Source: Roseithermus sacchariphilus (GTDB taxonomy: Bacteria > Bacteroidota > Rhodothermia > Rhodothermales > MEBIC09517). Taken from it: a DNA stretch of 64,000 bases. Positions 17,236-26,717 of this stretch are shown in pieces. Where the stretch lies: NCBI GenBank assembly GCA_003285105.1, contig CP030158.1, positions 310,001 to 374,000 of the forward strand. The letters are read 5' to 3'. The notes beneath the pieces are model-generated. The model was not told the DNA's origin. It did not search any database and saw nothing but the letters and a program-made list of their open reading frames with translations. How positions within the stretch are numbered: the first letter of the stretch is position 1; every line of letters starts with the position of its first letter. Made by a program: the position numbers and the translations under genes.

Positions 17236-18132
17236 ATGCACCGTCGTGATTTCCTGCTGAAGGCCGCCGGACTGGCGGCGGCATCCCGGGCGATGCCTCA
17301 CCTGACACCGGCCTCCTCCGCCCGTCTGCCCCTTCGGAAAGCCGTCAAGCTCAGCATGGTCCAGGAAGATCTGCCGCTGGTGGACACGTTCCGGCTGCTC
17401 AAGGAGCTCGGCTTCGACGGCGTCGAGCTCGATAGCCCGAACGACTTCGACACGGCGGACGTGCTCGCCGCGCGCGACGAGGCCGACTTCCCGATCCACG
17501 GGGTGGTCGATTCCGTCCACTGGCGGCAGCCGCTCTCCGATCCGGACCCTGCCGTACGGCAGGCCGGGCTGGACGGGCTGATGACCGCGTTGCAGGATGC
17601 CCACGACTACGGGGCGTCGACGGTGTTGCTCGTGCCGGCGGTGGTGAAGAAGGAGGTCTCCTACGCCGACGCCTACACCCGCTCGCAGGCCGAGATCCGC
17701 AAGGCCTTGCCGATGGCCGAGGCGCTGGGCGTGCGGATCGCGCTGGAGAACGTCTGGAACCACTTCCTGCTGAGCCCGCTCGAAATGGCCCGCTACATCG
17801 ACGCGTTCGACAGCCCGTGGATCGGCGCGTATTTCGACATCGGCAACGTCGTCACCTATGGCTGGCCCGAGCACTGGATCCGCATCCTGGGGCCGCGCAT
17901 CCTGAAGCTGGACGTCAAGGAGTACAGCCGCAGACGGCGCGATGCGGACGGGCTCTGGGAAGGCTTCAAGGTCGAACTCGGCGAAGGCGACTGCGACTGG
18001 CCCGCCGTGCGTGCCGCGCTGGCCGACATCGGCTACCGGGGCTGGGCCACGGCCGAGGTCCCCGGCGGCGGCCGCGCCCGCCTGGCCGACATCGCCGCCC
18101 GCATGGACCAGGTCCTCGCCCTGGGCGGCTGA
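17236..18132 (+). CDS. Tat-exported sugar phosphate isomerase/epimerase-like protein
   Basis: A 298-residue protein with a twin-arginine leader (HRRDFLLKAAGLAAASRAM), then a xylose-isomerase-like TIM barrel. Typical metal-site segments are seen: GVELD (62-66), IALENVWNHF, AYFDIGN, LKLDVKEY and TAEVPGG near the end, with acidic residues at each. Such Tat-exported members are common in Bacteroidota and Planctomycetota and often act on sugars in the periplasm, but the substrate is unknown. ATG 17236 chosen for the leader. It ends 70 bp from the convergent gene at 18203-18439; a weak CGCCGAA/TTCGGGCG hairpin lies between. Confidence 0.83.
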   Translation: MHRRDFLLKAAGLAAASRAMPHLTPASSARLPLRKAVKLSMVQEDLPLVDTFRLLKELGFDGVELDSPNDFDTADVLAARDEADFPIHGVVDSVHWRQPLSDPDPAVRQAGLDGLMTALQDAHDYGASTVLLVPAVVKKEVSYADAYTRSQAEIRKALPMAEALGVRIALENVWNHFLLSPLEMARYIDAFDSPWIGAYFDIGNVVTYGWPEHWIRILGPRILKLDVKEYSRRRRDADGLWEGFKVELGEGDCDWPAVRAALADIGYRGWATAEVPGGGRARLADIAARMDQVLALGG

Positions 18133-18202
18133 GGCGTCCGGCCGGCGTGTCCTCCACTTCAGCAGGCCACGGGCCTCGCCGAAACCCGTTCGGGCGACGG
18201 CC

Positions 18203-18439
18203 TCACAGGCCTCCGTCGCCGATCGGTGGGATCCGACGGCAGCGATGGGCCGGCACCCAGAAGGGCTGCCCCCCGCCCTCCTCCACCGGCACCAGCTTCA
18301 CGTAAAGCCCGTGCCGGGTCTGCTTGCACTCGACGACCACCGCCACGAGCCAGTCCTCGGTGTCCAGGCGCACCCAGTCACCCTGCACCAGCGGCAGTAG
18401 CGGATCCCGCGGGGAGTGCTGTTCGCTTCGGTCAGACAC
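18203..18439 (-). CDS. Small SH3-like hypothetical protein
   Basis: A 78-residue protein starting at GTG. It has an acidic, proline-containing start, then LVQGDWVRLDTEDWLVAVVV and LYVKLVPVEEGGGQPFWVP, suggesting an SH3-like barrel of beta strands. It resembles small bacterial proteins of unknown function. Convergent to the sugar isomerase gene; divergent from nothing clear. Coding sense is supported by the good amino acid mix. Confidence 0.5.
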   Translation of the reverse strand: MSDRSEQHSPRDPLLPLVQGDWVRLDTEDWLVAVVVECKQTRHGLYVKLVPVEEGGGQPFWVPAHRCRRIPPIGDGGL

Positions 18440-18553
18440 ACGTCGAGTACGTTAAGGAGCCGGTGTTCCCGGAATACAGGGATCCCCTCCGGACCTGCTA
18501 CGCGCTCCGGGAACGCCGTCGTTTCCGAAAGGCGAGCCCGGCCAGGGACGCGC

Positions 18554-20014
18554 TCAATAGGCGCCTGACCCCTGGATCACGACCCGTACGGTTCGGACCA
18601 GCACGACGATGTCGAGCCAGATCGACCAGTTGCGGAGGTAATAGGCATCCCAGCGCTCCAGCCCCTCCATGCCGGCATCGCTCCGGCCGAGGACCTGCCA
18701 GAGCCCCGTCATGCCGGGGCGCATGCGGGTGCGCAGTTGTTGCAACCGGGGGGGCAACTCGCCCTGATGATACGTGGGCAACGGCCGGGGTCCGACCAGC
18801 GACATCTCGCCCTTCAACACGTTGACGAGCTGGGGAAGCTCATCCAGCGAGGTCTTACGCAAGAAGCGCCCGACGCGCGTGATGCGCGGGTCGTTCTTCA
18901 GCTTGAAGTTGGCTTCCCATTCCGCCCTGAGCGCGGGGTCCTCCTCCAGCTTTTGCTTCAGCACGGTTTCGGCATCGGGCACCATCGTGCGAAACTTCAT
19001 GACCTTGAACAGCTCGCCGTCCCGCCCGACGCGTTCCTGCAGGAACAGGGGATGATGCCGGTCCTCCAGCCAGATGACGGCCCACAGCATGGCGCACAGC
19101 GGCACCCACAACGGAGCGGCCAGCAGCACCAGCGCCAGATCCATGCTTCGTTTGACGAACTGGGCCAGCGGATCCAGCAGGCTGGACGTGATCTCCAGGC
19201 CCAGGATGCCCACGATGTCCCGGGACTGCACCCACAGCGTCGGGATTTCGAGCAGTCCCGGCACGATCACGACGCGCTTGTAATGCGATAGCGGCCCCTC
19301 GATCAGGTGTTGCACGCGCTCGTGCGGGGCATCCGGGATGGCCAGGATGGCGATGGGCGCCTCCGGGGTACTCTGCTCCGTATCGCCGAGGACCCGCACG
19401 CCTTCGACCAGATCCCCCCACCGATCCGGGTCGTCATCGAACACGGCGATGGGCGTATAGCCGATTCCATCTTCCTCCTGCAGGGCCCGGATGACCATGG
19501 CACCGAGGTGTCCCCCTCCATAGACCACCGTCGGCACGCCCCACTGGTCGTAGTGGATCAGGATGCGCTTGACGACCGTTCGGACGAAGGGGACCAGGAC
19601 GAGACTGCCCAGATACGCCAGGGCCAGCGTGAAACGGCTGGTTTCCCCCATCGACTGCGCGAAGAACAGCATCACGGCCGTGCCGCCGAAGACCACACTC
19701 AGCACGATGACGATGCGGCGCAGTTCTTCCACGGCGCCCATCCCCCAGCTCGGCAACAGCCGGCCGACGACGGCGCCCACCCACCAGGCCAGCAACAGCG
19801 CCCAGCCCCAGGCGGGGATCATCGTAGAGCCGAAGACGGCAAGGCGGAGCAACCCGGCCAGCACCAGCGCCAGCGAAAGGGCCGCCCCATCCCCCAGCGC
19901 CATGGCCAGGGCATTGATCCCACGTCTCCGATGGTAGAGAAAGGCACGCCGCCGTCCACTGGCTTTGCTGTGATGGACGACGTTCAGAGCACGCGGCGTT
20001 GTCGTGACTTGCAT
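18554..20014 (-). CDS. WbaP-type undecaprenyl-phosphate sugar phosphotransferase
   Basis: Starts glycan assembly by moving a hexose 1-phosphate (usually galactose or glucose) to undecaprenyl phosphate at the inner membrane. The 486-residue protein has four N-terminal membrane helices (about 30-150), a Rossmann-like middle domain (YGGGHLGAMVIRALQEED), a fifth hydrophobic helix and the catalytic C-terminal domain: [55 protein letters not shown] and RPGMTGLWQVLGRSD. It is the last gene of the long minus-strand polysaccharide run. ATG 20014 chosen over earlier codons since the first helix follows. Which sugar is used cannot be told from the sequence. Confidence 0.9.
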   Translation of the reverse strand: MQVTTTPRALNVVHHSKASGRRRAFLYHRRRGINALAMALGDGAALSLALVLAGLLRLAVFGSTMIPAWGWALLLAWWVGAVVGRLLPSWGMGAVEELRRIVIVLSVVFGGTAVMLFFAQSMGETSRFTLALAYLGSLVLVPFVRTVVKRILIHYDQWGVPTVVYGGGHLGAMVIRALQEEDGIGYTPIAVFDDDPDRWGDLVEGVRVLGDTEQSTPEAPIAILAIPDAPHERVQHLIEGPLSHYKRVVIVPGLLEIPTLWVQSRDIVGILGLEITSSLLDPLAQFVKRSMDLALVLLAAPLWVPLCAMLWAVIWLEDRHHPLFLQERVGRDGELFKVMKFRTMVPDAETVLKQKLEEDPALRAEWEANFKLKNDPRITRVGRFLRKTSLDELPQLVNVLKGEMSLVGPRPLPTYHQGELPPRLQQLRTRMRPGMTGLWQVLGRSDAGMEGLERWDAYYLRNWSIWLDIVVLVRTVRVVIQGSGAY

Positions 20015-20477
20015 GGGATGTTCGTAAGTCCCGGGAGTCGATGAATGTGGAACAGTAAATGGCCCATTCAGCGCGAAACCGACCGGCCTCCTGTACTTTC
20101 CCCCTCGGCAGCGCTGCCACGACACGGCATCACCACCTCGCGCCCCGCACCGAGTTAGCAAAAATATCGCCTACTCAGGCTGCCGGAACGAAAGAACTCG
20201 TCGTGCCCCGCGATCCAGATCTTGATGCCACGAGATGGATACGATAGAGCTCATGCGCATCATTTCAGCTTCTGCATCGCACCAGAACCCTTCCGTAAAG
20301 CACACAAGCACCTAAAAAAGTTAAAATTACTGCGCCACAGCCAATTACAATTAACACTTTATAATAATCCGCCTCGCATTCACATCCTATTTAAGGCTTT
20401 GTGAATACGCCCACCAAACTCAATTCAGGCAACTGTTTCCGTGACTGACCCGGAAAAAGTGTCCAGACAGGAAAGAG
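20015..20477. other. AT-rich intergenic stretch
   Basis: 463 bp upstream of the WbaP-type gene and after the WecB/TagA gene. Bases 20240-20420 are strongly AT-rich against a 68% GC background. No gene or RNA was seen; it probably holds a promoter for the WbaP-type gene and may mark the edge of acquired DNA. Confidence 0.55.
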
Positions 20478-21305
20478 TTACCGCCTCATGCTTTTCTCTG
20501 CCCCGGAGCGGTAACGGCTATGCAACCACTGCTTGAAGAACAGGAGCAGAAAGCGCGGGTTATGCTTTGCATAGCGTCGCCAGAGCCTGCGGGGCTCCAT
20601 CATCAAGCGGAAAAACCACTCCAGTCCCATGCGCTGCATCCAGGCAGGAGCCTGACGCACGCGCCCCGAATGAAAATCGAAAGCGGCCCCAACACCCAGC
20701 ATGACGGCAGGGATGCGATCCAGATGGTCGGCAATCCAATGTTCCTGCTTCGGGCATCCGATCCCGACAAAAAGAATGCGCGCCCCAGACGCCACGAGTT
20801 GCTCGGTATAAGCCGCGTCTTCTTCTGGCGTCAGGGGCCTAAATGGTGGAGCAATACAACCGACAATCTGGATGCCCGGGAAGCGATCCTGCAAAACCTC
20901 CACGAAATCCGCCAGGCTTGCTTCCGTCCCACCATAGAGGGCGATAGGGATACCCTGTTCGGCGGCAGCAGCACATACGTGTAGCGTCAGGTCTGGGCCA
21001 TAGACGCGTTCCGCCCCCGAGACTCCCAGCGCCCTCAATGCCCAGACCAAAGGAACGCCATCTGGTGTTACCAGATCTGCATTGTTGATAATGGCTCGAA
21101 AGCGCGGATCGTCGTAGGCCTCCATGGTAACGTGGACGTTAGCTGCCACGACCATCCGACCCTGATTCTCACGGCTCCACTGCACTATCTGATCGGTTGC
21201 ACGCGCATAGGACGTAGCATCGACGCGCATGCCAAGAATGAACCGGGAAGGTTGACTGGGTTGCACATCGGACAACGTCACTGGGCCAGAAAGGGATAGA
21301 GCCAT
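20478..21305 (-). CDS. WecB/TagA/CpsF family glycosyltransferase
   Basis: A 275-residue GT26 enzyme, the family that adds ManNAc or a related sugar to a lipid-linked intermediate. Conserved features: VDATSYARATDQIVQW, ANVHVTMEAYDDPRFRAIIN, ADLVTPDGVPLVWALR (with the catalytic Thr-Pro-Asp-Gly), VYGPDLT, and GARILFVGIGCPKQEHW. C-terminal positively charged tail (RRLWRRYAKH) probably contacts the membrane. Start at 21305 chosen because upstream in-frame residues have no family match and overlap the previous glycosyltransferase. GC content is lower here than in the rest of the locus. Confidence 0.88.
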   Translation of the reverse strand: MALSLSGPVTLSDVQPSQPSRFILGMRVDATSYARATDQIVQWSRENQGRMVVAANVHVTMEAYDDPRFRAIINNADLVTPDGVPLVWALRALGVSGAERVYGPDLTLHVCAAAAEQGIPIALYGGTEASLADFVEVLQDRFPGIQIVGCIAPPFRPLTPEEDAAYTEQLVASGARILFVGIGCPKQEHWIADHLDRIPAVMLGVGAAFDFHSGRVRQAPAWMQRMGLEWFFRLMMEPRRLWRRYAKHNPRFLLLFFKQWLHSRYRSGAEKSMRR

Positions 21306-21396
21306 AGATATCGACACGCGATCGTTGCAAAAGACAGACAGCCCTGAAGATTTCACACCGCTCAGAACATAATGCGATCGAAAGCCCAAAGAAAAA

Positions 21397-22578
21397 TCAT
21401 GCCTTTCTTTGCACACGATGCTCTTCAACGACACGCTCATAGATCGACATGAGCTGCCTGTAATTAACCTCGGCCGTGTATTTCTGCTCAAACTCACGCC
21501 GGGCTGCCTGACGCATACGTACCAGTTCGTCCGAATGGACCAGTAGCCAGCGGACCCGGCCGGCCAGGTCATCCGGATCACCGGGGTGAAAATGAAGGCC
21601 CGTGTAGCCATGCTCGACGATTTTCCCCTGGGAGCCCAGCGTCGTCGCCACGACAGGCAGGCCACAGCCAAACGCCTCGGCGAGCACCATGGGAAACCCT
21701 TCATACCATTCGGATGGAAAGACTAGAAATGCCGCATCACTCATAAGTTGCCTGACCTCTTCTGACGTTTTTCGCCCGAGGTATACCACGTTTTTGATCT
21801 GCTTTGCGGCTTCAACCACCAGAGGAGAAAGAGGACCATCACCCACGATCTTCAGTGTGAATGCCCCATCCAGTAGGCGCCATGCTTCCAACAACGTCCG
21901 GATTCCTTTTTCAGGGCTGAGACGCCCTACATAGAGGGCATACCGACCCGGCTGTTCACGCCATCCAGGATCGGTATGCACGAAATTCGGCTTTACGACG
22001 ATCCGATCCGGCGGCAAGCCTCCCTCGATAAACTTTTCGCGGGCGAACTCAGTGAGGGCAATATAACGATGGATTAACCTGGACCAGGTTCCTGCCACTC
22101 GGTGCGTCATAAGCATGGCCGCAACAACCCCGGAAGCCGCTCGACTCTCGCGATAGCAGGCGTGTATTACGCCCCGCCAAGGTACTTTTCCGAGACAATC
22201 TTCACACACACCTCCATTTCTAAACAATAGAGCATTAGGACACAGGAGACGGTAGTTATGCAGCGTCTGCACAACGGGCACACCTACTTCTTTGCAGGAG
22301 TAATAAGCAGCTGGCGATATCAAGGGGAAGGTATTATGAAAATGGACAATATCAGGCTTGAACTCGCTCAGCACCCCGCTCAGCACCCGTCTTTCTGATG
22401 CATTCCATACCGTTTTTACGGCCGTCTCTGCCAAATTATGATTACGGATGGCATCATTGTGAACCGCGTGCTGAACCACCGTGTGTCCATACCGATCGAG
22501 CATGGCCTGCTCAGCAGCAAACACCTGATCTTCGCCGCCGAGCCGCTGGTAATAATTATGGACGAGCAGGATGCGCAT
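21397..22578 (-). CDS. Family 4 glycosyltransferase
   Basis: A 393-residue GT4 protein with GT-B fold. N-terminal MRILLVHNYYQRLGGEDQVF, then HFHNTFPLISPAAYY and a Cys-rich patch CPNALLFRNGGVCEDCL, a common feature in this subgroup. C-terminal half has YALYVGRLSPEKGIRTLLEA and the nucleotide-sugar E-x7-E motif in FPSEWYEGFPMVLAEAFGCG. It works in the cytosol adding a sugar to the lipid-linked repeat unit; donor and acceptor unknown. GC content is lower than the window average. It sits between the ligase and the WecB/TagA gene. Confidence 0.88.
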   Translation of the reverse strand: MRILLVHNYYQRLGGEDQVFAAEQAMLDRYGHTVVQHAVHNDAIRNHNLAETAVKTVWNASERRVLSGVLSEFKPDIVHFHNTFPLISPAAYYSCKEVGVPVVQTLHNYRLLCPNALLFRNGGVCEDCLGKVPWRGVIHACYRESRAASGVVAAMLMTHRVAGTWSRLIHRYIALTEFAREKFIEGGLPPDRIVVKPNFVHTDPGWREQPGRYALYVGRLSPEKGIRTLLEAWRLLDGAFTLKIVGDGPLSPLVVEAAKQIKNVVYLGRKTSEEVRQLMSDAAFLVFPSEWYEGFPMVLAEAFGCGLPVVATTLGSQGKIVEHGYTGLHFHPGDPDDLAGRVRWLLVHSDELVRMRQAARREFEQKYTAEVNYRQLMSIYERVVEEHRVQRKA

Positions 22579-22587
22579 GCTGATGAC

Positions 22588-23940
22588 CTAGGATACAATT
22601 TCCCGCACAGGAACGGTGTCCCCGCCCGCACGCAACGATGAAGGAGGAGAGGTCAAAACTCCTCTTCGTTTCCGGGCATGAAGCTCAATCCCCCCCCATC
22701 CCAGCAGCAGCAGCAGCAGCGGCATGGGAAAGAGAGTACCGACTACGTTCGCTTCGGTCAAGCCACGAATCAAAAAGTAGATCAGGAGCATCATGCCTAG
22801 CATGGCTTCTTTCACCCCCATCGCACGTAAGTGCCGCATGAGCTTCCAGAATCCAACATAGAGCAGCAAACATAAAACGGTTCCTATTACACCGTAAGAG
22901 AAGAGGTTGTGGAGCCACTCGTTATGGGCATGTGGCACAATGCGTGTGAACACTTGGGGGCCATGATTCCGGAACGAAAAGAAGCCATAGCCAAACCATG
23001 GATTATCCCTAATCATCTCCCACGTATCGATCCATAACAAGGTGCGCCCCGACAACGTCAGCATGGTTGCACCGCCCCTATCCTGTATATAGGCAGTCAC
23101 ATAGTCGGACACCAAACCATAACTCAGGTAAACGCCTCCCATAAATAGCAGGGCGAGTACAAGCTTGACGGGCACACTACTCCGTCGCCGTATCACATAA
23201 TAGAATATCGCTACGCCCGCTCCGAGGATGGACGTTTTACTAAGACTCTGGAGGAGTGTCGCCATGAGAACCAGAAAGGCCAGCCCCCACTTAAGTTTTC
23301 CCTTATCCCCCTTCACATCAAAGGTCAGAAAGAGACAACAGAGTGCCGCGTAGGCAAACTGATTCCCAATACTATTCGGGTTCAGCAACTCATCATCGCC
23401 CAGCCGGGCATCTCCCGTGGTTCCGGCCGCGACCAGCGTCACCACAGCCATCACGACCGACCCTGCCACGAACCCCCTGATGGACGCGATCGCCACGCGC
23501 CTGGCATCGCCTTTCCGCAAGAACATGAAGATACAGAAGCATTCGAGCGCCAGCAGCGCCCAGTACGCGAAGGCGACGAACGTCGACTCCGCCCGCGTCC
23601 AGAGCAAGGTAACGAACATCCACGCCATGTACAGTACGAACCATCTGACAGCGCGGGCTTCCTTGAGATATGCCGACCGCGTAGGTAGGTGCATACCGGC
23701 AAGGAACGTCACATAGGCAAACCCGGCCCCGATCACGCCAAAAGCTAACGTACCGTAGGCAGGATTCTCCTGGAAAAAGAGATAGGTGATAAAGGGTTTC
23801 GACGCGTAGAAAAACCAGAACCAATAGGCGAGCGTGTGGACGTGCAGCGTCAGTCCCCAGCTTTTCGGCCGGACGGACCGCGCCGCGACGATGGGGGGCG
23901 CCGGCGCCGACTCGGATGCTATGGACGCAGCATTACTCAT
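22588..23940 (-). CDS. O-antigen ligase / polymerase family membrane protein
   Basis: A 450-residue protein with about 10-12 predicted membrane helices and a large extracytoplasmic loop containing GRTLLWIDTWEMIRDNPWFG and FFSFRNHGPQVFTR followed by VPHAHNEWLHNLFSYG, which is the O-antigen ligase/Wzy signature (the His-Asn-Glu-Trp-Leu motif). It either joins the glycan to the lipid A core (WaaL) or polymerises units (Wzy); the two are not separable here. A run of six CAG codons on the + strand (22700-22723) encodes Leu repeats close to the C-terminus and is slippage-prone. Its start overlaps the neighbour glycosyltransferase's stop by 8 bases. Confidence 0.85.
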   Translation of the reverse strand: MSNAASIASESAPAPPIVAARSVRPKSWGLTLHVHTLAYWFWFFYASKPFITYLFFQENPAYGTLAFGVIGAGFAYVTFLAGMHLPTRSAYLKEARAVRWFVLYMAWMFVTLLWTRAESTFVAFAYWALLALECFCIFMFLRKGDARRVAIASIRGFVAGSVVMAVVTLVAAGTTGDARLGDDELLNPNSIGNQFAYAALCCLFLTFDVKGDKGKLKWGLAFLVLMATLLQSLSKTSILGAGVAIFYYVIRRRSSVPVKLVLALLFMGGVYLSYGLVSDYVTAYIQDRGGATMLTLSGRTLLWIDTWEMIRDNPWFGYGFFSFRNHGPQVFTRIVPHAHNEWLHNLFSYGVIGTVLCLLLYVGFWKLMRHLRAMGVKEAMLGMMLLIYFLIRGLTEANVVGTLFPMPLLLLLLGWGGIELHARKRRGVLTSPPSSLRAGGDTVPVREIVS

Positions 23941-25213
23941 GCGCGGCGTTCACCTCGGCCTCCACGGGAGCCCTGTTCGGAGAGGCGATACCCAGGATGG
24001 CCTCTACGGTTTCATAGAGCGATCGCACGACGTGATCCCATCCAGAGATCTGCGCCTTGGCCCACGCCCCGTCCGACAGCGATTGCCGCACAGCCTTGTC
24101 GCACAAGCGCCCGAGCGCATCGGCCAGGTCGGATACGACCTGAGCTTCTGTCTTCCCGGCAACCGCGATCTTGCAGCCGCACGTCGCATCCACCAACGCG
24201 GCTGGCCCGCCAAGGTCGAGGCAGACGACCGGCAGGCCGTTTGCGAAAGCCTCCAGTACGACGTTCCCGCTCGAATCGTGCAAGCTCGGAAACAAAAACA
24301 CATCGTGCGCTCGGTACAGGCCATGCAGGCTGCGGTGATCCACCCACCCGATCCACTCGATGGCGTCGTCGAGGCCAAGACGGTGGGCGAGCGCCCGCCA
24401 GTGTGACTCATCTGGCCCCTTGCCAATCATCGTCAGCGTAGCCGTGGGATGATGCTCCCGCAGGCGCGCGAATGCCTGCAGACCAAGGTGCATCCCCTTC
24501 CAGTAGAGAAAGCGACCAACGTACAACACCCGCAGCGCCGACGCACCGTGCCTCGGACGCCTGGCCGGCTTCTCATCCGCAACGTCGATCCCAATCTCGA
24601 GGTGCTGATGGGTCTTATGTCGTACCGAGCGCGGCAAGGCGGCTTTCGTCTGGTGCGTCTTGGCGAAGATAAGATCGGCCTTCCGGTACGCGTAACGCAG
24701 CACCGGATCGAGCAGCGACACCCGGTTCAGTCCGTCCCGGATCGCGTCCAGGACCCATCCGCGGAACGGGTACCCCTTCCGAAGCGCTCGCGGCGCCGTC
24801 TCGCCGCCGCCCACCGGACCGAAGACGAAGGGCGCCTCCAACAGACCGAGAAAGCTCGGCTGCCGAAACACCCCAAAAGTGATGTGATGGACGAGGTCGA
24901 AGCGATGTCGGTCATGCAGTCTGCGCGCCAGAGATAGAATACCGACCTGCCACAGCACGTAATACGTCCGGATCCCCCGCCCGCCGCGTTTCCACCGACG
25001 CAGGGCGGCTGGCAGGTCGTAGTAGTGGAAGTGCACGGGCGGGAGGGCAGCATCCCGCGCGTACTCGGCTTCGATAGCCTCGGCGTTGTTCGCCCGCGTG
25101 ATGACGTGGACCTCATGGCCTTGGCGAGCGAGCACCGTGGCCCAGTGCCACCCTACGGACGGCTCCGACCCCTTGCCGGGCTCGCAGGCATAAGCGGACA
25201 GCAAGATCCTCAT
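23933..25213 (-). CDS. Family 4 glycosyltransferase
   Basis: A 426-residue GT4 enzyme: MRILLSAYACEPGKGSEPSVGW is a typical N-terminus; VFGPVGGGETAP and the C-terminal LRVLYVGRFLYWKGMHLGLQ and FLFPSLHDSSGNVVLEAF (E-x7-E type nucleotide-sugar site) follow. Related to glycosyltransferases of O-antigen loci. Overlaps the next genes on both sides (ligase by 8 bases, next glycosyltransferase by 4), so it is part of one transcript. Donor sugar unknown. Confidence 0.88.
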   Translation of the reverse strand: MRILLSAYACEPGKGSEPSVGWHWATVLARQGHEVHVITRANNAEAIEAEYARDAALPPVHFHYYDLPAALRRWKRGGRGIRTYYVLWQVGILSLARRLHDRHRFDLVHHITFGVFRQPSFLGLLEAPFVFGPVGGGETAPRALRKGYPFRGWVLDAIRDGLNRVSLLDPVLRYAYRKADLIFAKTHQTKAALPRSVRHKTHQHLEIGIDVADEKPARRPRHGASALRVLYVGRFLYWKGMHLGLQAFARLREHHPTATLTMIGKGPDESHWRALAHRLGLDDAIEWIGWVDHRSLHGLYRAHDVFLFPSLHDSSGNVVLEAFANGLPVVCLDLGGPAALVDATCGCKIAVAGKTEAQVVSDLADALGRLCDKAVRQSLSDGAWAKAQISGWDHVVRSLYETVEAILGIASPNRAPVEAEVNAAHE

Positions 25214-26451
25214 TGCGCCCCAACAGTACTCTCCTGAGACTTCACATCCGGTGCGATGCGTGCCAGCATCGCCTCCAACCGTTTCTGCACGACCCGGATG
25301 TCGAACTGGCTCCGGGCGACCTGCTGCCCCCCTTGCCCGAGGCGGCGACGCAGACCGGGGTCCTGCAAGGCCGTCCGCAGCGCCGCCTGGATGTCGCCCA
25401 CCGTCGTGGTGGCCGGGACGAGCAGCGCGTGCCTGCCGTTCTCCAGGTAGTGCACCACCTCGCCGACCTGGGACGACACGACTAGCCGCCCGGAGGCCAG
25501 GTACTCGCTCAGCTTGGTGGACAGCCCCGAGCGGCTCCAGACGCCATCCTTCCGGACGTTGTAGAGGATATGCGCGGCCCGAATCTGCCGACGGACCTCG
25601 TCCTGTGACACGAAGCCGGGGAACGTGACCAGATCGGCCAGCCCCAGTTCGCGGACCCGGGCCTGAAGCTGCGGGAGACGGGTTGGGTCGCGCCGGTTGT
25701 CGCCGAGCAGCACAGCGCGCAGCGGCTGCCCCTCGGCATGCAATCGGGCCAGAGCCATCAGCAGATGGTCGACCTCATCCTGCTCGGAAAAGGCCCCCGC
25801 GTACAGAATGACCGGCGGCCCCGGCGGCTCCGGCCCAGCATCCCAAGCGTCCACGTCGACGATGGTCGGAATCACGTGCACGCGCTCCGGGTGGCCGCTG
25901 AGACGGGCGTACTTCTCCTGGAGATAGCGCGAGATGACCACGAGGCCGTCGGCCATGGCGGGGCAGACGGCATCGGCCAGACGCGAGTTCAGCGCGAACA
26001 GGCGGCGATCCAGCGAGAGCCGCTCCCGCGTCACGACCTCGTGCCGCTCGTCCTCGTATGACTGGACGGTCGGGACACCGAGGCGGCGGGCCAGCCAGGT
26101 GAGTGGAAATGTGTCGTAGAACGAGAGTTGGTTGAACCAGACCAGGTCCACCCGCCCCTGCGCGTGCAGGTCGCGGATCGTCCGGGCGATGGTGCGCACG
26201 GCCTGCGCCTTGGCACGAATCAGGCCAAAGCCGCTTCCGCGTTCGACGGTACCGAGCACATAGCGGTAGGCGCCACCGGCAAAGGTGCCTTCCACCTGCT
26301 GCGCGGCGCGCGGCCCCACGCCCAGGCCGTGCTGGTTGAGAATCGTAACGTCGTGCCCCGCCGTAGTCAACGCCCGCACCAGTGTCTTCAGGCGCGAGGT
26401 ATTGCCGCCGCCCTCCGGCAGATCGGCGATGGTTACGAAGACGATATGCAT
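25210..26451 (-). CDS. Family 4 glycosyltransferase
   Basis: A 413-residue GT4 enzyme beginning MHIVFVTIADLPEGGGNTSRL. Middle region VISRYLQEKYARLSGHPERV and C-terminal VILYAGAFSEQDEVDHLL, then SRSGLSTKLSEYLASGRLVV supply the acceptor and nucleotide-sugar sites. Start 26451 chosen over an upstream frame (26640) because the N-terminal Rossmann strand begins here. The stop overlaps the next gene by 4 bases. 266 bp upstream to the epimerase gene with no gene seen. Confidence 0.87.
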   Translation of the reverse strand: MHIVFVTIADLPEGGGNTSRLKTLVRALTTAGHDVTILNQHGLGVGPRAAQQVEGTFAGGAYRYVLGTVERGSGFGLIRAKAQAVRTIARTIRDLHAQGRVDLVWFNQLSFYDTFPLTWLARRLGVPTVQSYEDERHEVVTRERLSLDRRLFALNSRLADAVCPAMADGLVVISRYLQEKYARLSGHPERVHVIPTIVDVDAWDAGPEPPGPPVILYAGAFSEQDEVDHLLMALARLHAEGQPLRAVLLGDNRRDPTRLPQLQARVRELGLADLVTFPGFVSQDEVRRQIRAAHILYNVRKDGVWSRSGLSTKLSEYLASGRLVVSSQVGEVVHYLENGRHALLVPATTTVGDIQAALRTALQDPGLRRRLGQGGQQVARSQFDIRVVQKRLEAMLARIAPDVKSQESTVGAQ

Positions 26452-26717
26452 GGGATCAGGATCGTCGTGGTGCAACAAATGAAGGTGTCGATTCAAGCCG
26501 GCATCAGGTGGAGCAAACTCGACCGGGAATGGGGCAAAAAGATGGCCTGTTGCAGCTTCAAGAGATGAAGTGGGCAATGCCAGATCGGAGAAGCCCTCTC
26601 TCCCCGGGCGGGCCATGGGCGACTGATGAGCGAGGTGCATAGGCTCGGCCTCATCCCCCTGGCGCTGCGCGGCGCAGTAGGAGATATGCCATACCGAATG
26701 CGAGCCTCGATGCCCGG

